From contig SBAS01000019.1 of NCBI GenBank assembly GCA_005240145.1, positions 1-64,000 of the forward strand: a stretch of DNA of 64,000 nt, in the 5' to 3' direction. The stretch is from Nitrosomonadales bacterium. GTDB lineage: Bacteria; Pseudomonadota; Gammaproteobacteria; Burkholderiales; SG8-39. Position 1 is the first letter of the stretch, and each line of letters begins with the position of its first letter. The notes below the pieces were generated by a model. It was not told the origin of the DNA. It ran no database searches and saw only the letters and a list, made by a program, of their open reading frames with translations. Position numbers and translations under genes: made by a program. Positions 36,215 through 47,319 of this stretch are shown one piece after another.

Positions 36215-37387
36215 CTAGTCCGCCTGCTTTCTCAGGAAAGCCGGGATGTCGTACTTCTCCACGCCGCTATTGGCGAGCGCCTCGACCTGCGCGGCGCGAT
36301 CGCGCTTGCGGAACACCGCGGGTGTATCCGCCATCGCGTTGTAGTCCGGCGCCGTACCGGGCATGGTCATCGCCTGGTTATCGGTCCCGGTCTTCTGCGT
36401 CACGACCAGCTGCGGCTTGGACTGGCGCACGCCCATCGGCTGGCCAAGGCCGGTAGCGATCACGGTCACGCGCAGCTCTTCGCCGAGCGTGTCGTCGTAG
36501 ACGCCGCCGTGGATGATGGTTGCATCCTCGGCCGCAAAGGCGCGGATGGTGTTCATCACTTCCTTGGTTTCGCGCAGCTTGAGGCTGTGGCGCGAAGCCG
36601 TGATGTTAACCAGCACGCCGCGCGCGCCGGCGAGGTTCACGCCTTCGAGCAACGGGCAGGCGATGGCCTGTTCCGCCGCGACCCGCGCCCGGTCGACGCC
36701 ACTCACCGCGGCGGAGCCCATCATCGCCATGCCCTGTTCGGACATCACGGTGCGCACGTCCTGGAAGTCGACGTTGACGACACCGTCGCGGTGGATGATG
36801 TCGACGATCCCGCCGACCGCGCCGCACAGTACGTTGTCCGCGGCAACGAAAGCCTCGACCTGGGTCACATCGTCGCCGAGCACCTCTTCGAGCTTGTCGT
36901 TGAGGATCACGATCAGCGAGTCGACATGCGGCGCGATTTCCTCGATGCCGGCTTCGGCGATCTTCATGCGCTTGGAGCCTTCCCAGGTGAACGGCTTGGT
37001 GACCACCGCCACCGTGAGGATGCCCAGCGAACGGGCGACCTCGGCGATGACCGGACCCGCGCCCGTACCGGTGCCGCCGCCCATGCCGGCGGTGACGAAC
37101 ACCATGTGCGAGCCCGCGATGGCCTCTTCGAGGCGCTCGCGGTCCGCGATCGCCGCGGAGCGCGCCTCCTCGGGTTTGGCCCCCGCGCCCAGCCCGCTGG
37201 TGCCGAGCTGGATCTGGTGGCGCGCCTTGTTCCTGCCGAGCACCTGCGCATCGGTGTTCACCGCAATGAACTCCACGTTCTCCACACCCTGCTCGATCAT
37301 GTGGTCGATCGCGTTGCCGCCGGCACCGCCGACGCCGATGACTTTGATCACCGGTCCTACTGAGCCTTCATTCACGATTTCGAACAT
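36215..37387 (-). CDS. ftsZ: cell division GTPase FtsZ
   Basis: A 390-residue tubulin homologue forming the division ring. Present are IGVGGAGGNAIDHM, NTDAQVL, the tubulin signature GMGGGTGTGAGP, the T7 loop segment around NVDFQDVRTVM, and the conserved C-terminal tail YDIPAFLRKQAD that binds FtsA and other partners. ATG 37387 has a strong AAGGAG just upstream. It is last in the dcw cluster; a terminator follows, and lpxC is displaced. Confidence 0.99.
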   Translation of the reverse strand: MFEIVNEGSVGPVIKVIGVGGAGGNAIDHMIEQGVENVEFIAVNTDAQVLGRNKARHQIQLGTSGLGAGAKPEEARSAAIADRERLEEAIAGSHMVFVTAGMGGGTGTGAGPVIAEVARSLGILTVAVVTKPFTWEGSKRMKIAEAGIEEIAPHVDSLIVILNDKLEEVLGDDVTQVEAFVAADNVLCGAVGGIVDIIHRDGVVNVDFQDVRTVMSEQGMAMMGSAAVSGVDRARVAAEQAIACPLLEGVNLAGARGVLVNITASRHSLKLRETKEVMNTIRAFAAEDATIIHGGVYDDTLGEELRVTVIATGLGQPMGVRQSKPQLVVTQKTGTDNQAMTMPGTAPDYNAMADTPAVFRKRDRAAQVEALANSGVEKYDIPAFLRKQAD

Positions 37388-37415
37388 TTTTTTCTCCTTG
37401 CCGGTTGGACCAACA

Positions 37416-38645
37416 TCAAAAATTCCTCTGAAACCACTCGTGCATGCGGCCGAACACCGCGCGCACCGAACCGTTTTGCTTCGCCACGCGTCCCTGCTGC
37501 AGCTGGGAGGCGCCTTCGAACAGCAGGCCCATCGCCGTGGCGTAGCGCGGACTGCGCACCACTTCGGCAAGGCTGCCCTGGTACTTCGGCAGGCCGATGC
37601 GCACGGGCATGTGGAAGATCTCTTCGCCCAGCTCGACCATCCCTTGCATCATCGAGCTGCCGCCCGTGAGCACGACCCCGGAGGACAGCAGCTCCTCGTA
37701 GCCCGATTCGCGCAGCACCTGCTGCACGAGAGAAAACAGCTCCTCGGCGCGCGGTTCGATCACTTCGGCGAGCGTCTGGCGCGACATGACGCGCGGCGCG
37801 CGCTCGCCGATGCCGGGCACCTCGATCATTTCGTTCGGGTCGGCGAGCTGGCGCAGCGCCACGCCGTGGCGCATCTTGATCGCCTCGGCCTCCGCGGTCG
37901 GCGTGCGCAGCGCCATGGCAATGTCGTTGGTGATCTGGTCGCCCGCGATCGGGATCACCGCGGTGTGGCGGATCGCGCCGTGCGTGAAGATCGCGAGGTC
38001 GGTCGTGCCGCCGCCGATGTCCACCAGGCAGACGCCGAGATCGCGTTCGTCCTGCGACAGCACCGCGCCGGCGGAAGCGAGCGGCTGCAGGATCAGGTCG
38101 TTCACGTCCAGGCCGCAGCGGCGCACGCACTTGACGATGTTCTGCGCCGCCGACACCGCGCCGGTGACGATGTGCACCTTCACTTCCAGGCGCACGCCCG
38201 ACATGCCCACCGGTTCGCGCACGTCCTCCTGCCCGTCGATGATGAATTCCTGACGCAGCACGTGCAGGATCTGCTGGTCGGTGGGGATGTTCACCGCCTT
38301 CGCCGTCTCGAGCGCGCGCTCGACGTCGATCGCGCTCACTTCGCGGTCCTTCACCGCCACCATGCCGGTGGAATTGAAACTGCGGATGTGGCTGCCGGCG
38401 ATGCCGGTGAAGGCCGAGGCGATCTTGCAGTCGGCCATGAGCTCGGCTTCCTCCAGGGCGCGCTGGATGCCCGCGACGGTGGCTTCGATGTTCACCACCA
38501 CGCCCTTCTTGAGCCCCTTGGATTCATGGTTGCCCATGCCGAGCACCTGCAGCACGCCGTCGGGCCCGAGCTCGGCCACCAGCGCCACCACCTTGGAGGT
38601 GCCGATGTCCAGGCCGACGACGAGGTTGCGGCTTTCTTTCGCCAT
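37416..38645 (-). CDS. ftsA: cell division protein FtsA
   Basis: A 409-residue actin-fold protein tethering FtsZ to the membrane. It shows VVGLDIGTSKVVALVAE (phosphate 1), GIAGSHIRSFNSTGMVAV, LVDIGGGTTDLAIF (phosphate 2), VVLTGGSSMMQGM (adenosine) and a short amphipathic C-terminal helix (VFGRMHEWFQRNF). ATG 38645 is 4 nt after ftsQ. Confidence 0.98.
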   Translation of the reverse strand: MAKESRNLVVGLDIGTSKVVALVAELGPDGVLQVLGMGNHESKGLKKGVVVNIEATVAGIQRALEEAELMADCKIASAFTGIAGSHIRSFNSTGMVAVKDREVSAIDVERALETAKAVNIPTDQQILHVLRQEFIIDGQEDVREPVGMSGVRLEVKVHIVTGAVSAAQNIVKCVRRCGLDVNDLILQPLASAGAVLSQDERDLGVCLVDIGGGTTDLAIFTHGAIRHTAVIPIAGDQITNDIAMALRTPTAEAEAIKMRHGVALRQLADPNEMIEVPGIGERAPRVMSRQTLAEVIEPRAEELFSLVQQVLRESGYEELLSSGVVLTGGSSMMQGMVELGEEIFHMPVRIGLPKYQGSLAEVVRSPRYATAMGLLFEGASQLQQGRVAKQNGSVRAVFGRMHEWFQRNF

Positions 38646-38649
38646 CGCC

Positions 38650-39414
38650 TCAGCCCCTCCACCCGGCGACGCGCAAGGCGAAGCCATTCGGATAGCGCAG
38701 GTCCACGAAGCGGTGCCCGGCGCCGCCGCGCGGCAGGCGTCCGACCGATTCTGGATAGGCGGTGACGAAGCGCGCGAGGCGCTGCTCGACCGGCTCGGCG
38801 CCGTCGCGGCCGAGTTCCAGGTTCAGGCCGCGGTGCTCGCCCCCCGCCAGGCGCAGCTGCCAGGCGTGGCGCGGCGTGAGGACCACGCGCTCGGGGCTCG
38901 CGCCCAGCGGCGCGAGCAGCGCGACGAAGCGCCGGTAGCGGCGCGCGACCTCGGCTTCGCTGCCCGCCGGGCCGGCGAACAGCGGCAACTGCGCCGCGGC
39001 GCCCCTCTCCAGCGGCGCCGCAAAGGGCTCGCCGAAGGTGTTCACCAGGCCGCGCTGCTGGAGGTCGTCCGCGACATGGTTCCAGCGCGCGAAGGCGACA
39101 TGCTCTTCGAACGTGACTTCGATGCGGTCCGGCCAGACGCGGCGCAGATCCACGCGCCGCACCCAGGTGACCTGCTCGAGGCGTTCGCGCACCGCGGCGA
39201 GGTCGAGCGCGAAGAAATTGCCGCCGGTGCCATCCACCGCGTTCTCGATCTCGGCCGCCGCGGCGTTGTTCAGCTCGCCCCGCACCACGATTTCCTTCAG
39301 CGGGAACAGCGGCGAGCGCAGCAGCAGCTGCAGGCCGGCGAAGACAAACAGCAGCGCCGCAACGCCGGTGAGGGTATTGGCCGCAAGATTCAAAAGCCGG
39401 GGGTTATCCCACAT
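38650..39414 (-). CDS. ftsQ: cell division protein FtsQ
   Basis: A 254-residue single-pass divisome protein: a short cytoplasmic N-terminus (MWDNPRLLN), a transmembrane helix near residues 12-30, the POTRA domain ([41 protein letters not shown]) and the beta domain ending [17 protein letters not shown] 39414 overlaps ddl by 11 nt. It recruits FtsB/FtsL in the divisome. Confidence 0.96.
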   Translation of the reverse strand: MWDNPRLLNLAANTLTGVAALLFVFAGLQLLLRSPLFPLKEIVVRGELNNAAAAEIENAVDGTGGNFFALDLAAVRERLEQVTWVRRVDLRRVWPDRIEVTFEEHVAFARWNHVADDLQQRGLVNTFGEPFAAPLERGAAAQLPLFAGPAGSEAEVARRYRRFVALLAPLGASPERVVLTPRHAWQLRLAGGEHRGLNLELGRDGAEPVEQRLARFVTAYPESVGRLPRGGAGHRFVDLRYPNGFALRVAGWRG

Positions 39415-40327
39415 GGGAACCCTCAAGAATCTTCACGCACAGGTCCTCGTAGGAAATTCCCACCGCCTTTGCCGCCATGGGGACCAGGCTGTGGCTCGTC
39501 ATGCCAGGCGCGGTGTTCGCTTCGAGCAGCCAGGGATCGCCCTTGGCGTCGAGCATCAGGTCGACACGTCCCCAGCCCGAACCACCCACCAGCTGGAAAG
39601 CCTTGAGCGAGAGCGCCTTGAGCGCCTCTTCCTTCTGCGCCGGCAGGCCACAGGGACAGTGGTACTGCGTGTCGTCGGTGAAGTACTTGGCCTGGTAGTC
39701 GTAGTTGCCCTGCGGCGCGTCGATGCGGATGAGCGGCAGCGCCGCATCGCCGACGATGCTCGCGGTGTATTCCGGTCCCTCGACGAGCTTCTCGGCCATC
39801 ACGACGCGGTCGTAGTTGACGGCGAGCGCATAGGCTTCGTCGAGCTCGTCCACCGCGCGCACCTTGGTGATGCCGATCGAGGAGCCTTCGTTCACCGGCT
39901 TGACGACGAGCGGCAGGCCGAGCCTAGAGGCAGCGGCGCGCAGATCGCCCTCTGCGCTGAGATACTCGCTGGGCGGCGTCGGCAGTCCGCTCGCCGTCCA
40001 GACGAGTTTCGCGCGCACCTTGTCCATGGCAAGCGCCGAGCCGAGCACGCCGCTGCCGGTATAGGGCACGCCCAGGACTTGCAGCACGCCCTGCACGGTG
40101 CCGTCCTCGCCGCCGCGGCCGTGCAGCGCGATGAAGCAGCGCTCGAAGCCATCCCGCTTGAGCTCGAACAGGTCGCGCTCGGCCGGATCGAAGGCGTGCG
40201 CGTCCACGCCCCTGGATTTGAGCGCCTTCAACACGCCGTTGCCGCTCAGGAGCGAGATCTCGCGCTCGGCGGAATTGCCCCCCATCAGCACGGCGACCCT
40301 GCCCAGGCCCGGGCGCGCGGCGCTCAC
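39404..40327 (-). CDS. ddl: D-alanine--D-alanine ligase
   Basis: A 307-residue ATP-grasp enzyme making the D-Ala-D-Ala dipeptide for peptidoglycan. It has [70 protein letters not shown] and [23 protein letters not shown] 40327 overlaps the murB stop (GTGA). It lies between murB and ftsQ as in E. coli and relatives. Confidence 0.98.
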   Translation of the reverse strand: MSAARPGLGRVAVLMGGNSAEREISLLSGNGVLKALKSRGVDAHAFDPAERDLFELKRDGFERCFIALHGRGGEDGTVQGVLQVLGVPYTGSGVLGSALAMDKVRAKLVWTASGLPTPPSEYLSAEGDLRAAASRLGLPLVVKPVNEGSSIGITKVRAVDELDEAYALAVNYDRVVMAEKLVEGPEYTASIVGDAALPLIRIDAPQGNYDYQAKYFTDDTQYHCPCGLPAQKEEALKALSLKAFQLVGGSGWGRVDLMLDAKGDPWLLEANTAPGMTSHSLVPMAAKAVGISYEDLCVKILEGSHVG

Positions 40328-41247
40328 GGCGCCTCCCCGACGATGCGCACTTCGGGAACCAGGCGCACGTCGGTCTTTTCTTCGACCACCGCCTGGACGT
40401 GAAGGATCAGGTTCTCGATGTCGGCGGCGCTGCCCGCGCCGCCCGGATTGACGATGAAATTGGCGTGCTTTTCCGACACCCACGCGCCGCCGATCGCGTG
40501 CTTGCGCAGCCCTGCGATCTGGATCAGGCGTGCCGCGGGCTTGCCTTCGGGCGGATTGCGGAACACGCTGCCCGCGTTCGGCAGCTGCAGCGGCTGCGTC
40601 GAGCGGCGCTTGGTGAGCAGCGCCTGCATGATGGCGCGCGATTCCTCGCGGTCGCCTTCGGGCAGGCGCAAATGCGCCGAGGCGAACCATTCGTCGCCGT
40701 CGCTGCTCGCGTCGGTCTTGAGCTCGCAGTGGCGGTAGCCGAATTCGAACTCTTCCCTGGCGCGGCGGCGCAGCTGGCCGCGCCGGTTGATGGTCACGAC
40801 GCGCTCGACGATGTCCCAGGTCTCGCCGCCATAGCAGCCGGCGTTGCCCGCGAGCGCGCCGCCGACGGTGCCGGGAATTCCCGTGAGCCACTCCGCACTG
40901 CCCAGGTTCTGGTCGGCGGCGAAGCGCGCCAGGCGCGGGCAGGCGACGCCGGCCTCCGCATACAGCAGCCCGTCTTCCATGCGCGGGCGCTTGCTCGCGG
41001 CATAGGTGAGGATCACCGTGCCGCGCCACCCGCCTTCGCGCACGAGCAGGTTCGAGCCCAGGCCGACAAACAGGATCGGCTCTTCGGGCGGCAGCTGGCC
41101 GAGGAACGCGGAGAGGTCCTCCAGATCCGCCGGGGCGAAGAAGCGGTCCGCGGGACCACCAGCCTTCCAGCTCACGTGGCGCGACATCGGTTCGTCGCGC
41201 CGCAGCGCGCCGCGCAGGCCCTGGAACTGGATGTTCTCGATACTCAT
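40324..41247 (-). CDS. murB: UDP-N-acetylenolpyruvoylglucosamine reductase
   Basis: A 307-residue flavoenzyme that reduces enolpyruvyl-UDP-GlcNAc to UDP-MurNAc. FAD-binding features include [16 protein letters not shown] and [20 protein letters not shown], with the catalytic region [33 protein letters not shown] (the proton-donor serine region) and the final glutamate in [14 protein letters not shown] 41247 overlaps murC (ATGA). Confidence 0.97.
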   Translation of the reverse strand: MSIENIQFQGLRGALRRDEPMSRHVSWKAGGPADRFFAPADLEDLSAFLGQLPPEEPILFVGLGSNLLVREGGWRGTVILTYAASKRPRMEDGLLYAEAGVACPRLARFAADQNLGSAEWLTGIPGTVGGALAGNAGCYGGETWDIVERVVTINRRGQLRRRAREEFEFGYRHCELKTDASSDGDEWFASAHLRLPEGDREESRAIMQALLTKRRSTQPLQLPNAGSVFRNPPEGKPAARLIQIAGLRKHAIGGAWVSEKHANFIVNPGGAGSAADIENLILHVQAVVEEKTDVRLVPEVRIVGEAP

Positions 41248-42632
41248 GAAAGCTGCGCCGCCACGTTGCCGATCGAACCCGCGCCCATCGTGAGCACGAC
41301 GTCGCCGTCGCGCGCCACGCCCCTGATGCCATCGGCCATCCGGCCGATGTCCTCGACGAACAGCGGCTCCAGCTTGCCGGCGGCGCGCACCGCGCGCGCG
41401 AGCGACCTGCCGTCGGCGGCCGCGATGACCGGTTCGCCGGCCGCATAGACGTCGGCGAGCACCAGCGCATCGGCGCTCGAGAGCACTCTTACGAAGTCCT
41501 CGAACAGGTCGCGCGTGCGGCTGTAGCGGTGCGGCTGGAACGCCAGCACCAGGCGCCGGCCGGGAAACGCGCCGCGCGCCGCGGCGATCGTCGCCGCCAT
41601 CTCGGCCGGGTGGTGGCCATAGTCGTCCACCAGCGTGAAGCACCCGCTCGCCGGTTTGCCTGCGTTGAGCGCGATTTCGCCGCAGCGCTGGAAACGCCGG
41701 CCCACGCCGCGGAATTCGGCCAGCGCCTTGAGGATCGATGCCTCGGGGATGCCGACTTCCAGGCCAATGGCGATCGCCGCGAGCGAATTGAGCACGTTGT
41801 GGTGGCCGGGCAGGTTCAGCGTGGCAGCCATCGGCTGCGCGCCGGCGCGCCGCACACTGAAGCGCATCGTTCCCGCCGCGTGCTCGATGCCTTCGGCGCG
41901 CACCATCGCGTCGGCGGCGGTGCCATAGGTCACCGCGGACTTGGAGACGAACGGCAGGATCTCGCGCACGTGCGGGTCGTCCACGCACAGCACCGCGCTG
42001 CCGTAGAAGGGCAGGTTCTGCAGAAACCGGATGAAGGCCTGCTTCAGGCGCGCGAAATCGTGCTGGTAGGTCTCCATATGGTCGGCGTCGATGTTGGTGA
42101 CCACCGCATGCACCGGCTGCAGGTGCAGGAAGCTCGCATCCGACTCGTCGGCCTCGACGACGATGAAGTCGCCCGCGCCGAGGCGGGCGTTCGATCCGGC
42201 GGCGTTCAACCGACCGCCGATGACGAAGGTCGGATCCATGCCACCTTCGGCGAGCACGCTCGCCACCAGGCTGGTGGTGGTGGTCTTGCCGTGCGTGCCG
42301 GCGATTGCGATGCCCTGCTTGAGCCGCATCAACTCCGCCAGCATCAGCGCGCGCGGCACCACCGGGATGCGCCGTTCGCGCGCAGCGGCCACCTCGGGGT
42401 TGTCGCCCTTTACCGCGGTGGACACCACTACGGCGTCGGCGCCCTCGATGTTGCACTTGTCGTGCTTGAGCATGATCTGCGCACCCAGCTGCGCGAGGCG
42501 GCGCGTCGCCGCGTTCTGCGCCAGGTCCGAGCCGCTGACCTTGAAGCCGAGGTTGACCAGCACTTCGGCGATGCCGCTCATGCCCGAACCGCCGATGCCG
42601 ACAAAATGGATGCGCCGCAGCTTGTGCTTCAT
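41244..42632 (-). CDS. murC: UDP-N-acetylmuramate--L-alanine ligase
   Basis: A 462-residue Mur ligase that adds the first stem residue. It has a Rossmann [14 protein letters not shown] start, [13 protein letters not shown] (P-loop), [52 protein letters not shown] and [12 protein letters not shown] 42632 overlaps the murG stop (ATGA). It acts in the cytoplasm on MurB's product. Confidence 0.98.
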   Translation of the reverse strand: MKHKLRRIHFVGIGGSGMSGIAEVLVNLGFKVSGSDLAQNAATRRLAQLGAQIMLKHDKCNIEGADAVVVSTAVKGDNPEVAAARERRIPVVPRALMLAELMRLKQGIAIAGTHGKTTTTSLVASVLAEGGMDPTFVIGGRLNAAGSNARLGAGDFIVVEADESDASFLHLQPVHAVVTNIDADHMETYQHDFARLKQAFIRFLQNLPFYGSAVLCVDDPHVREILPFVSKSAVTYGTAADAMVRAEGIEHAAGTMRFSVRRAGAQPMAATLNLPGHHNVLNSLAAIAIGLEVGIPEASILKALAEFRGVGRRFQRCGEIALNAGKPASGCFTLVDDYGHHPAEMAATIAAARGAFPGRRLVLAFQPHRYSRTRDLFEDFVRVLSSADALVLADVYAAGEPVIAAADGRSLARAVRAAGKLEPLFVEDIGRMADGIRGVARDGDVVLTMGAGSIGNVAAQLS

Positions 42633-43702
42633 GCGGATTGCCCGGGCACGAGCTGCGCGCAACGATCGGCCACGACCCTGGCCGCATCGGGTTTTCCCAG
42701 CAACCTGGCCTTCTCCGCCATTGCCACCAGCGCCTTGCGATCGAGCGAGCGCAGGAGGCCGGCAAGGTTTTCCGGGGTGAGTTTTTCCTGCGCCAGCAGG
42801 ATCGCCGCGCCCCGCTCCGAGAGAAAGCGCGCGTTGGCGCTCTGGTGGTCGTCCACCGCGTGGGGAAACGGCACCAGCACGCTCGCCATGCCGCCCGCCG
42901 AGAGCTCGGCGATGGTCATCGCGCCAGCGCGGCAGATGACGAGGTCGGCTTCGGCGTAGCGCCGCGCCATGTCGTCGATGAAGCTGAGCAGTTCGCCCTG
43001 GATGTTTTCCTTGGCGTAGTTCTTTTGCAGGTGGTCCAGGTTCCTCTCCCCGGCCTGGTGCACGACGAGCGGCCTCTCGGCCAAAGGCAGGAGCGCCAGT
43101 GCCTGTGGCAGGGCATCGTTCAGCGCCTGGGCGCCCTGGCTGCCGCCAACCACCAGCAGGCGCAGCGGCCCGCTGCGGCCCGCGTAGCGCGCCGCGGGTT
43201 GCGCGATGGCCGCAATGTCGGCGCGCACCGGGTTACCGGTCCACTCGGCGTTCTTGAGCGCATGCGGAAAAGCCGTGAGCGCCTTGTCGGCAATGCCCGC
43301 AAGAACGCGGTTGGTCAGTCCGGCGATCGCGTTCTGCTCGTGTACCGCGAGCGGCCGGGCGAGGAGCGAGGCCATCATGCCGCCGGGAAATGCGACATAG
43401 CCGCCCATGCCGAGGACGACGTCGGGGCGGATGCGGAATATTGCGCGCGCGCTCTGCCAGAAGCCGATCAGCAGGGTGAGCGGCAGCCACAGCTTCGCCG
43501 CAAAGCCCTTGCCGCGCAGCGCCGCGGCGCGGATCCACTCCACCGGGTAGCCGCGCGCGGGAATCAGCCGGGCTTCCATGCCGCTGCGCGCGCCCATCCA
43601 GACGACGTTCCAGCCGCGGCTGCGCATCTCGTCGGCGACCGCCAGGCCTGGGAACACGTGGCCCCCGGTGCCTCCTGCCATGATTAGGATTGTTCTACTC
43701 AT
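42629..43702 (-). CDS. murG: UDP-N-acetylglucosamine--lipid I transferase MurG
   Basis: A 357-residue GT-B glycosyltransferase converting lipid I to lipid II at the inner face of the membrane. G loops are visible ([18 protein letters not shown] and [13 protein letters not shown]), with [25 protein letters not shown], and the donor-site [34 protein letters not shown] 43702 overlaps ftsW (ATGA). Confidence 0.98.
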   Translation of the reverse strand: MSRTILIMAGGTGGHVFPGLAVADEMRSRGWNVVWMGARSGMEARLIPARGYPVEWIRAAALRGKGFAAKLWLPLTLLIGFWQSARAIFRIRPDVVLGMGGYVAFPGGMMASLLARPLAVHEQNAIAGLTNRVLAGIADKALTAFPHALKNAEWTGNPVRADIAAIAQPAARYAGRSGPLRLLVVGGSQGAQALNDALPQALALLPLAERPLVVHQAGERNLDHLQKNYAKENIQGELLSFIDDMARRYAEADLVICRAGAMTIAELSAGGMASVLVPFPHAVDDHQSANARFLSERGAAILLAQEKLTPENLAGLLRSLDRKALVAMAEKARLLGKPDAARVVADRCAQLVPGQSA

Positions 43703-44859
43703 GCGTTCAAACCCCGCGCTAGCTGGCGGTTCTCCCAGTCGATGCGGATCAGGATTGCGATCGCCACGCAGTTCACGATGAGCCCCGAGCCGCCGAAACT
43801 CATGAGCGGCAGCGTCAGCCCCTTGGTAGGCAGGAGGCCCGTGTTCACGCCCATGTTGATGAGCGCCTGGAAGCCGATCCAGATGCCTATGCCCTGCGCC
43901 ACAAGCGCGGCAAAGTAGCGCTCGCGCATTGCTGCCTGGCGGCCGATGGCGAAGGCGCGCAGCACCACCCAGACGAAGAGCGTGATCACCAGCACGACGC
44001 CTGCGAGGCCCAGTTCCTCGGCGATCACGGCGAGCAGGAAATCCGTGTGCGCCTCGGGCAGGTAGTGCAGTTTCTCGATGCTCGCGCCCAGCCCTACGCC
44101 CAGCCACTCGCCGCGGCCGAACGCGATCAGCGCGTGCGACAGCTGGTAGCCCTTGCCGTAGGCGTCCGACCAGGGGTCCATGAAGCCGAAGATGCGCTGC
44201 ATGCGGTAAGGCGACGACAGCACCAGTCCCGCGAAGCCCACCGCGAGCATGCCGACCAGCGCCGTGAAATGCCGGCCATTCATGCCGCCGACGAAGAGCA
44301 CGCCGAACGCGCTCACCGCGACGACGACGAAGGCGCCGAAGTCCGGCTCGCGCAGCAGCAGCCAGGCCACCGCCAGCATCACGCCCAGCATCGGCAGCAG
44401 GCCGCGCTTGAAATTCTTCAGCACCGCGTGCTTGCGCACCGTGTAATCGGCGGCATAAAGCACCACCGCGAGCTTCATGAGCTCGGATGGCTGCATGTTG
44501 ACCAGGCCCAGGTTGAGCCAGCGCCGCGCGCCGTTCACCTCGCGCCCGATGCCCGGGATCAGCACCAGCACCAGCAGCACGATGCAGGCGCCGAAATACC
44601 ACGGCGCGGCCTTCTGCCAGATGCGCACCGGGACGAGGAACACCGCGGTCGCCGCGCACAGCGCCAGCGCGAGGAACAGGCCGTGCCGCTGCAGGAAGTA
44701 GGCGGAATTGTTGCCCGTGTAGCGGCCCGCTTCCGCGGTCGCGATCGACGAGGAGTACACCATCACCAGGCCGAGCGAAAGCAGCAGCAGCGCGCCCCAG
44801 GCGAGGGAGCGGTCGTACTCCGTCGCGGTCTTGTTTTGGGCGAAAACAAGGCTATTCAT
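43699..44859 (-). CDS. ftsW: SEDS glycosyltransferase FtsW
   Basis: A 386-residue polytopic protein with about ten membrane segments that polymerises septal peptidoglycan with FtsI. Conserved features are [61 protein letters not shown] and [28 protein letters not shown] 44859 overlaps the murD end by 8 nt. Confidence 0.98.
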   Translation of the reverse strand: MNSLVFAQNKTATEYDRSLAWGALLLLSLGLVMVYSSSIATAEAGRYTGNNSAYFLQRHGLFLALALCAATAVFLVPVRIWQKAAPWYFGACIVLLVLVLIPGIGREVNGARRWLNLGLVNMQPSELMKLAVVLYAADYTVRKHAVLKNFKRGLLPMLGVMLAVAWLLLREPDFGAFVVVAVSAFGVLFVGGMNGRHFTALVGMLAVGFAGLVLSSPYRMQRIFGFMDPWSDAYGKGYQLSHALIAFGRGEWLGVGLGASIEKLHYLPEAHTDFLLAVIAEELGLAGVVLVITLFVWVVLRAFAIGRQAAMRERYFAALVAQGIGIWIGFQALINMGVNTGLLPTKGLTLPLMSFGGSGLIVNCVAIAILIRIDWENRQLARGLNA

Positions 44860-46231
44860 GGCCGAGCGCCTTCACCGCCGCGGCAAAAACCTCGCCGCGG
44901 TGCCTGTAATCGCGGAACATGTCGAAGCTGGCGCAGGCCGGAGAGAGCAGCACCGCGCTACCCGGCGTCGCGACCTGCGCCGCACGCGCTACCGCTTTCT
45001 CCATGGAGGCCACGCGCTCCACGGTCACGCCGCTGGCGCCGATTGCTTTGCCGATCAGCGCCGCGTCGCGGCCGATGAGAAGCACGTGCTGCGCGTGTGT
45101 GCGTAGCGCCGGCACGAGCGGCGCGAAGTTCTGCCCCTTGCCCTCGCCGCCGAGAATCAGCACGGCCTTCTTCGACAATCCATTCAGGGCGGCCACGGTG
45201 GCGCCGACGTTGGTGGCTTTCGAGTCATCCAGCCACTCGACGCCGCCGCGCAGCGCAACGGGCTGCATGCGGTGCGGCAGGCCGCGGAAACTGCGCAGGC
45301 CCTGCGCCAGCGCGGCGAGCGGCGCTCCAGCGAGATGCGCGAGGGCACAAGCCGCCAGCGCATTCGACGCGTTATGCGCACCGGCCAGCGGCAATTCGCT
45401 CAGCGCAAGAATTTGTTCCGTGCCGCGTACCAGGTATTGGTCGGCGATGCCGAAATCCTCCGGCATATCCGGTACGTCAAGGCCGAAGGTGACCTGCGTG
45501 CGTCCAGGCTGTGCCAGGGCCATTGAGGCGGAATCGCAGCGATTCAGCACCTGCACGCCGCCACCCGAGAACACGCGCGCCTTCGCGCTGGCGTACTCGG
45601 CAAGCCCCGCATAGCGGTCGAGGTGGTCTTCCGAGAGGTTCAGCATCGCGGCTGCCACAGGAGCGAGCGACCATGTCGTTTCGAGCTGGTAGCTCGAGAG
45701 CTCCAGCACCCACGTGGCGGGAGGATGCGCGGGAGCCGTTTTCCTCTTCAGCAGGGCCTCAAGGGCCGGCGGGGAGATGTTTCCCGCGACTTCGCAATCG
45801 ATGCCGGCCGCGCGCAGCAGGTGCCCGGCGAGCGCGGTGACCGTGCTCTTGCCGTTGGTCCCGGTTACCGCAAGGACCTTTTCATGCACGGACCAGGCGA
45901 AGAGTTCAATGTCGCCCACTACGGGGATGTTCTTCGCGACCGCCGCCTGGACCACTTCTTCTTCGAGCGAAAGGCCCGGGCTGATGCAGACCAGGTCGAC
46001 GTCCTTCAGCAGCGCGGGCTTGAACTTTCCGCCATGCAGTTCGCCGGAAAAATCCTTCTGCCGCGGCGGCGCCGCGCGCGTGTCGGCGGCGCGCACCTGG
46101 CCGCCCTCGCGCGCGACCCACTGCGCGACCGAGAGCCCGGTGTCGCCCAGCCCGAGCACGAGCACCTTCCTGCCCTTCAGCGGCATCGCCGCAGGCTTCC
46201 TGAGCAGCGAAAACGCCGGTTCGCGCATCAT
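44852..46231 (-). CDS. murD: UDP-N-acetylmuramoyl-L-alanine--D-glutamate ligase
   Basis: A 459-residue Mur ligase adding D-glutamate. It shows [42 protein letters not shown] (P-loop), [36 protein letters not shown] and [25 protein letters not shown] 46231 is the first of two adjacent ATGs and overlaps the mraY stop (ATGA). Confidence 0.98.
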   Translation of the reverse strand: MMREPAFSLLRKPAAMPLKGRKVLVLGLGDTGLSVAQWVAREGGQVRAADTRAAPPRQKDFSGELHGGKFKPALLKDVDLVCISPGLSLEEEVVQAAVAKNIPVVGDIELFAWSVHEKVLAVTGTNGKSTVTALAGHLLRAAGIDCEVAGNISPPALEALLKRKTAPAHPPATWVLELSSYQLETTWSLAPVAAAMLNLSEDHLDRYAGLAEYASAKARVFSGGGVQVLNRCDSASMALAQPGRTQVTFGLDVPDMPEDFGIADQYLVRGTEQILALSELPLAGAHNASNALAACALAHLAGAPLAALAQGLRSFRGLPHRMQPVALRGGVEWLDDSKATNVGATVAALNGLSKKAVLILGGEGKGQNFAPLVPALRTHAQHVLLIGRDAALIGKAIGASGVTVERVASMEKAVARAAQVATPGSAVLLSPACASFDMFRDYRHRGEVFAAAVKALGHE

Positions 46232-47319
46232 CTGAGCTTGAGCGTCGAGAGGCCGAACAGCACCAGCATCATGGTGATGATCCAGAAGCGCACCACCACC
46301 TGCGATTCCTTCCAGCCCTCGAGTTCGTAGTGGTGATGCAGCGGCGCCATGCGGAAAATCCGTTTCCCGCCGGTGGTCTTGAAATAGATCACCTGGATCA
46401 TCACCGAGAGCGTCTCGGCGACGAACACGCCGCCCATGATGAAAAGCACGATCTCCTGGCGCACGATCACGGCGATGGTGCCCAGGGCCGCGCCCAGCGC
46501 CAGCGCGCCGACGTCGCCCATGAATACTTCCGCCGGATAGGCGTTGAACCAGAGGAAGCCCAGGCCCGCGCCGACCAGCGCGCCGCAATACACCGCGAGC
46601 TCGCCCGCGCCGGCGACGTACGGCACGCCGAGGTACTTCGAGAACACCGCGTTGCCGGCGACGTAGGCGAAGATGCCGAGCGCGCCCCCCACCATGACGG
46701 TCGGCATGATGGCGAGGCCGTCCAGGCCATCGGTCAGGTTCACCGCGTTCGAGGTGCCGACGATGACGAAGTAGGTGAGGACGATGAAACCGGCGACGCC
46801 CAGCGGATAGGCGACCAATTTGAAGAACGGCACGATGAGGGTGTTCAGCGCCGGGGTGCTCTGCGCGATCCAGGCCAGGTAGCAGGCCGCGGCGAGCCCG
46901 AAGAGCGACTGCCAGGCGAACTTGGCCTTCGCCGGCAGTCCCCTGGGATTGCGGTGCACGACCTTGCGGTAGTCGTCGACCCAGCCGATGGCGCCGAAGG
47001 CCAGCGTCACCAGCAGCACCACCCAGATGAAACGGTTGCCCAGATCGCCCCACAGCAGGGTGGTGATGCCGATCGACAGCAGGATCAGCGCCCCGCCCAT
47101 GGTCGGCGTGCCGGCCTTGGTCAGGTGCGAGCGCGGGCCGTCATCGCGCACCGCCTGGCCGATCTTGTAGGCGGTGAGCTTGCGAATCACATAGGGCCCC
47201 AGGATCAGCGAGATCGCGAGCGCGGTGAGGCAGGCCAGCACCGCGCGCAGCGTCAGGTAATTGAAGACGTTGAACAGACGCACTTCCTTGGCGAGCCACT
47301 GGAAGAGTTCGAGCAGCAT
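46228..47319 (-). CDS. mraY: phospho-N-acetylmuramoyl-pentapeptide transferase
   Basis: A 363-residue membrane enzyme with about ten transmembrane segments making lipid I from UDP-MurNAc-pentapeptide and undecaprenyl phosphate. The catalytic aspartates are in WVDDYRKVV and TDGLDGLA, and the HHHYE-type segment reads [23 protein letters not shown] is typical. ATG 47319 shares one base with the murF stop (TGATG). Confidence 0.99.
   Translation of the reverse strand: MLLELFQWLAKEVRLFNVFNYLTLRAVLACLTALAISLILGPYVIRKLTAYKIGQAVRDDGPRSHLTKAGTPTMGGALILLSIGITTLLWGDLGNRFIWVVLLVTLAFGAIGWVDDYRKVVHRNPRGLPAKAKFAWQSLFGLAAACYLAWIAQSTPALNTLIVPFFKLVAYPLGVAGFIVLTYFVIVGTSNAVNLTDGLDGLAIMPTVMVGGALGIFAYVAGNAVFSKYLGVPYVAGAGELAVYCGALVGAGLGFLWFNAYPAEVFMGDVGALALGAALGTIAVIVRQEIVLFIMGGVFVAETLSVMIQVIYFKTTGGKRIFRMAPLHHHYELEGWKESQVVVRFWIITMMLVLFGLSTLKLR

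Noticed and set aside
36513-38765. 750-codon plus-strand open frame opposite ftsZ and ftsA
   Set aside because: It lies entirely antisense to two certain genes, has low-complexity composition caused by GC-rich codon positions, and matches no family.
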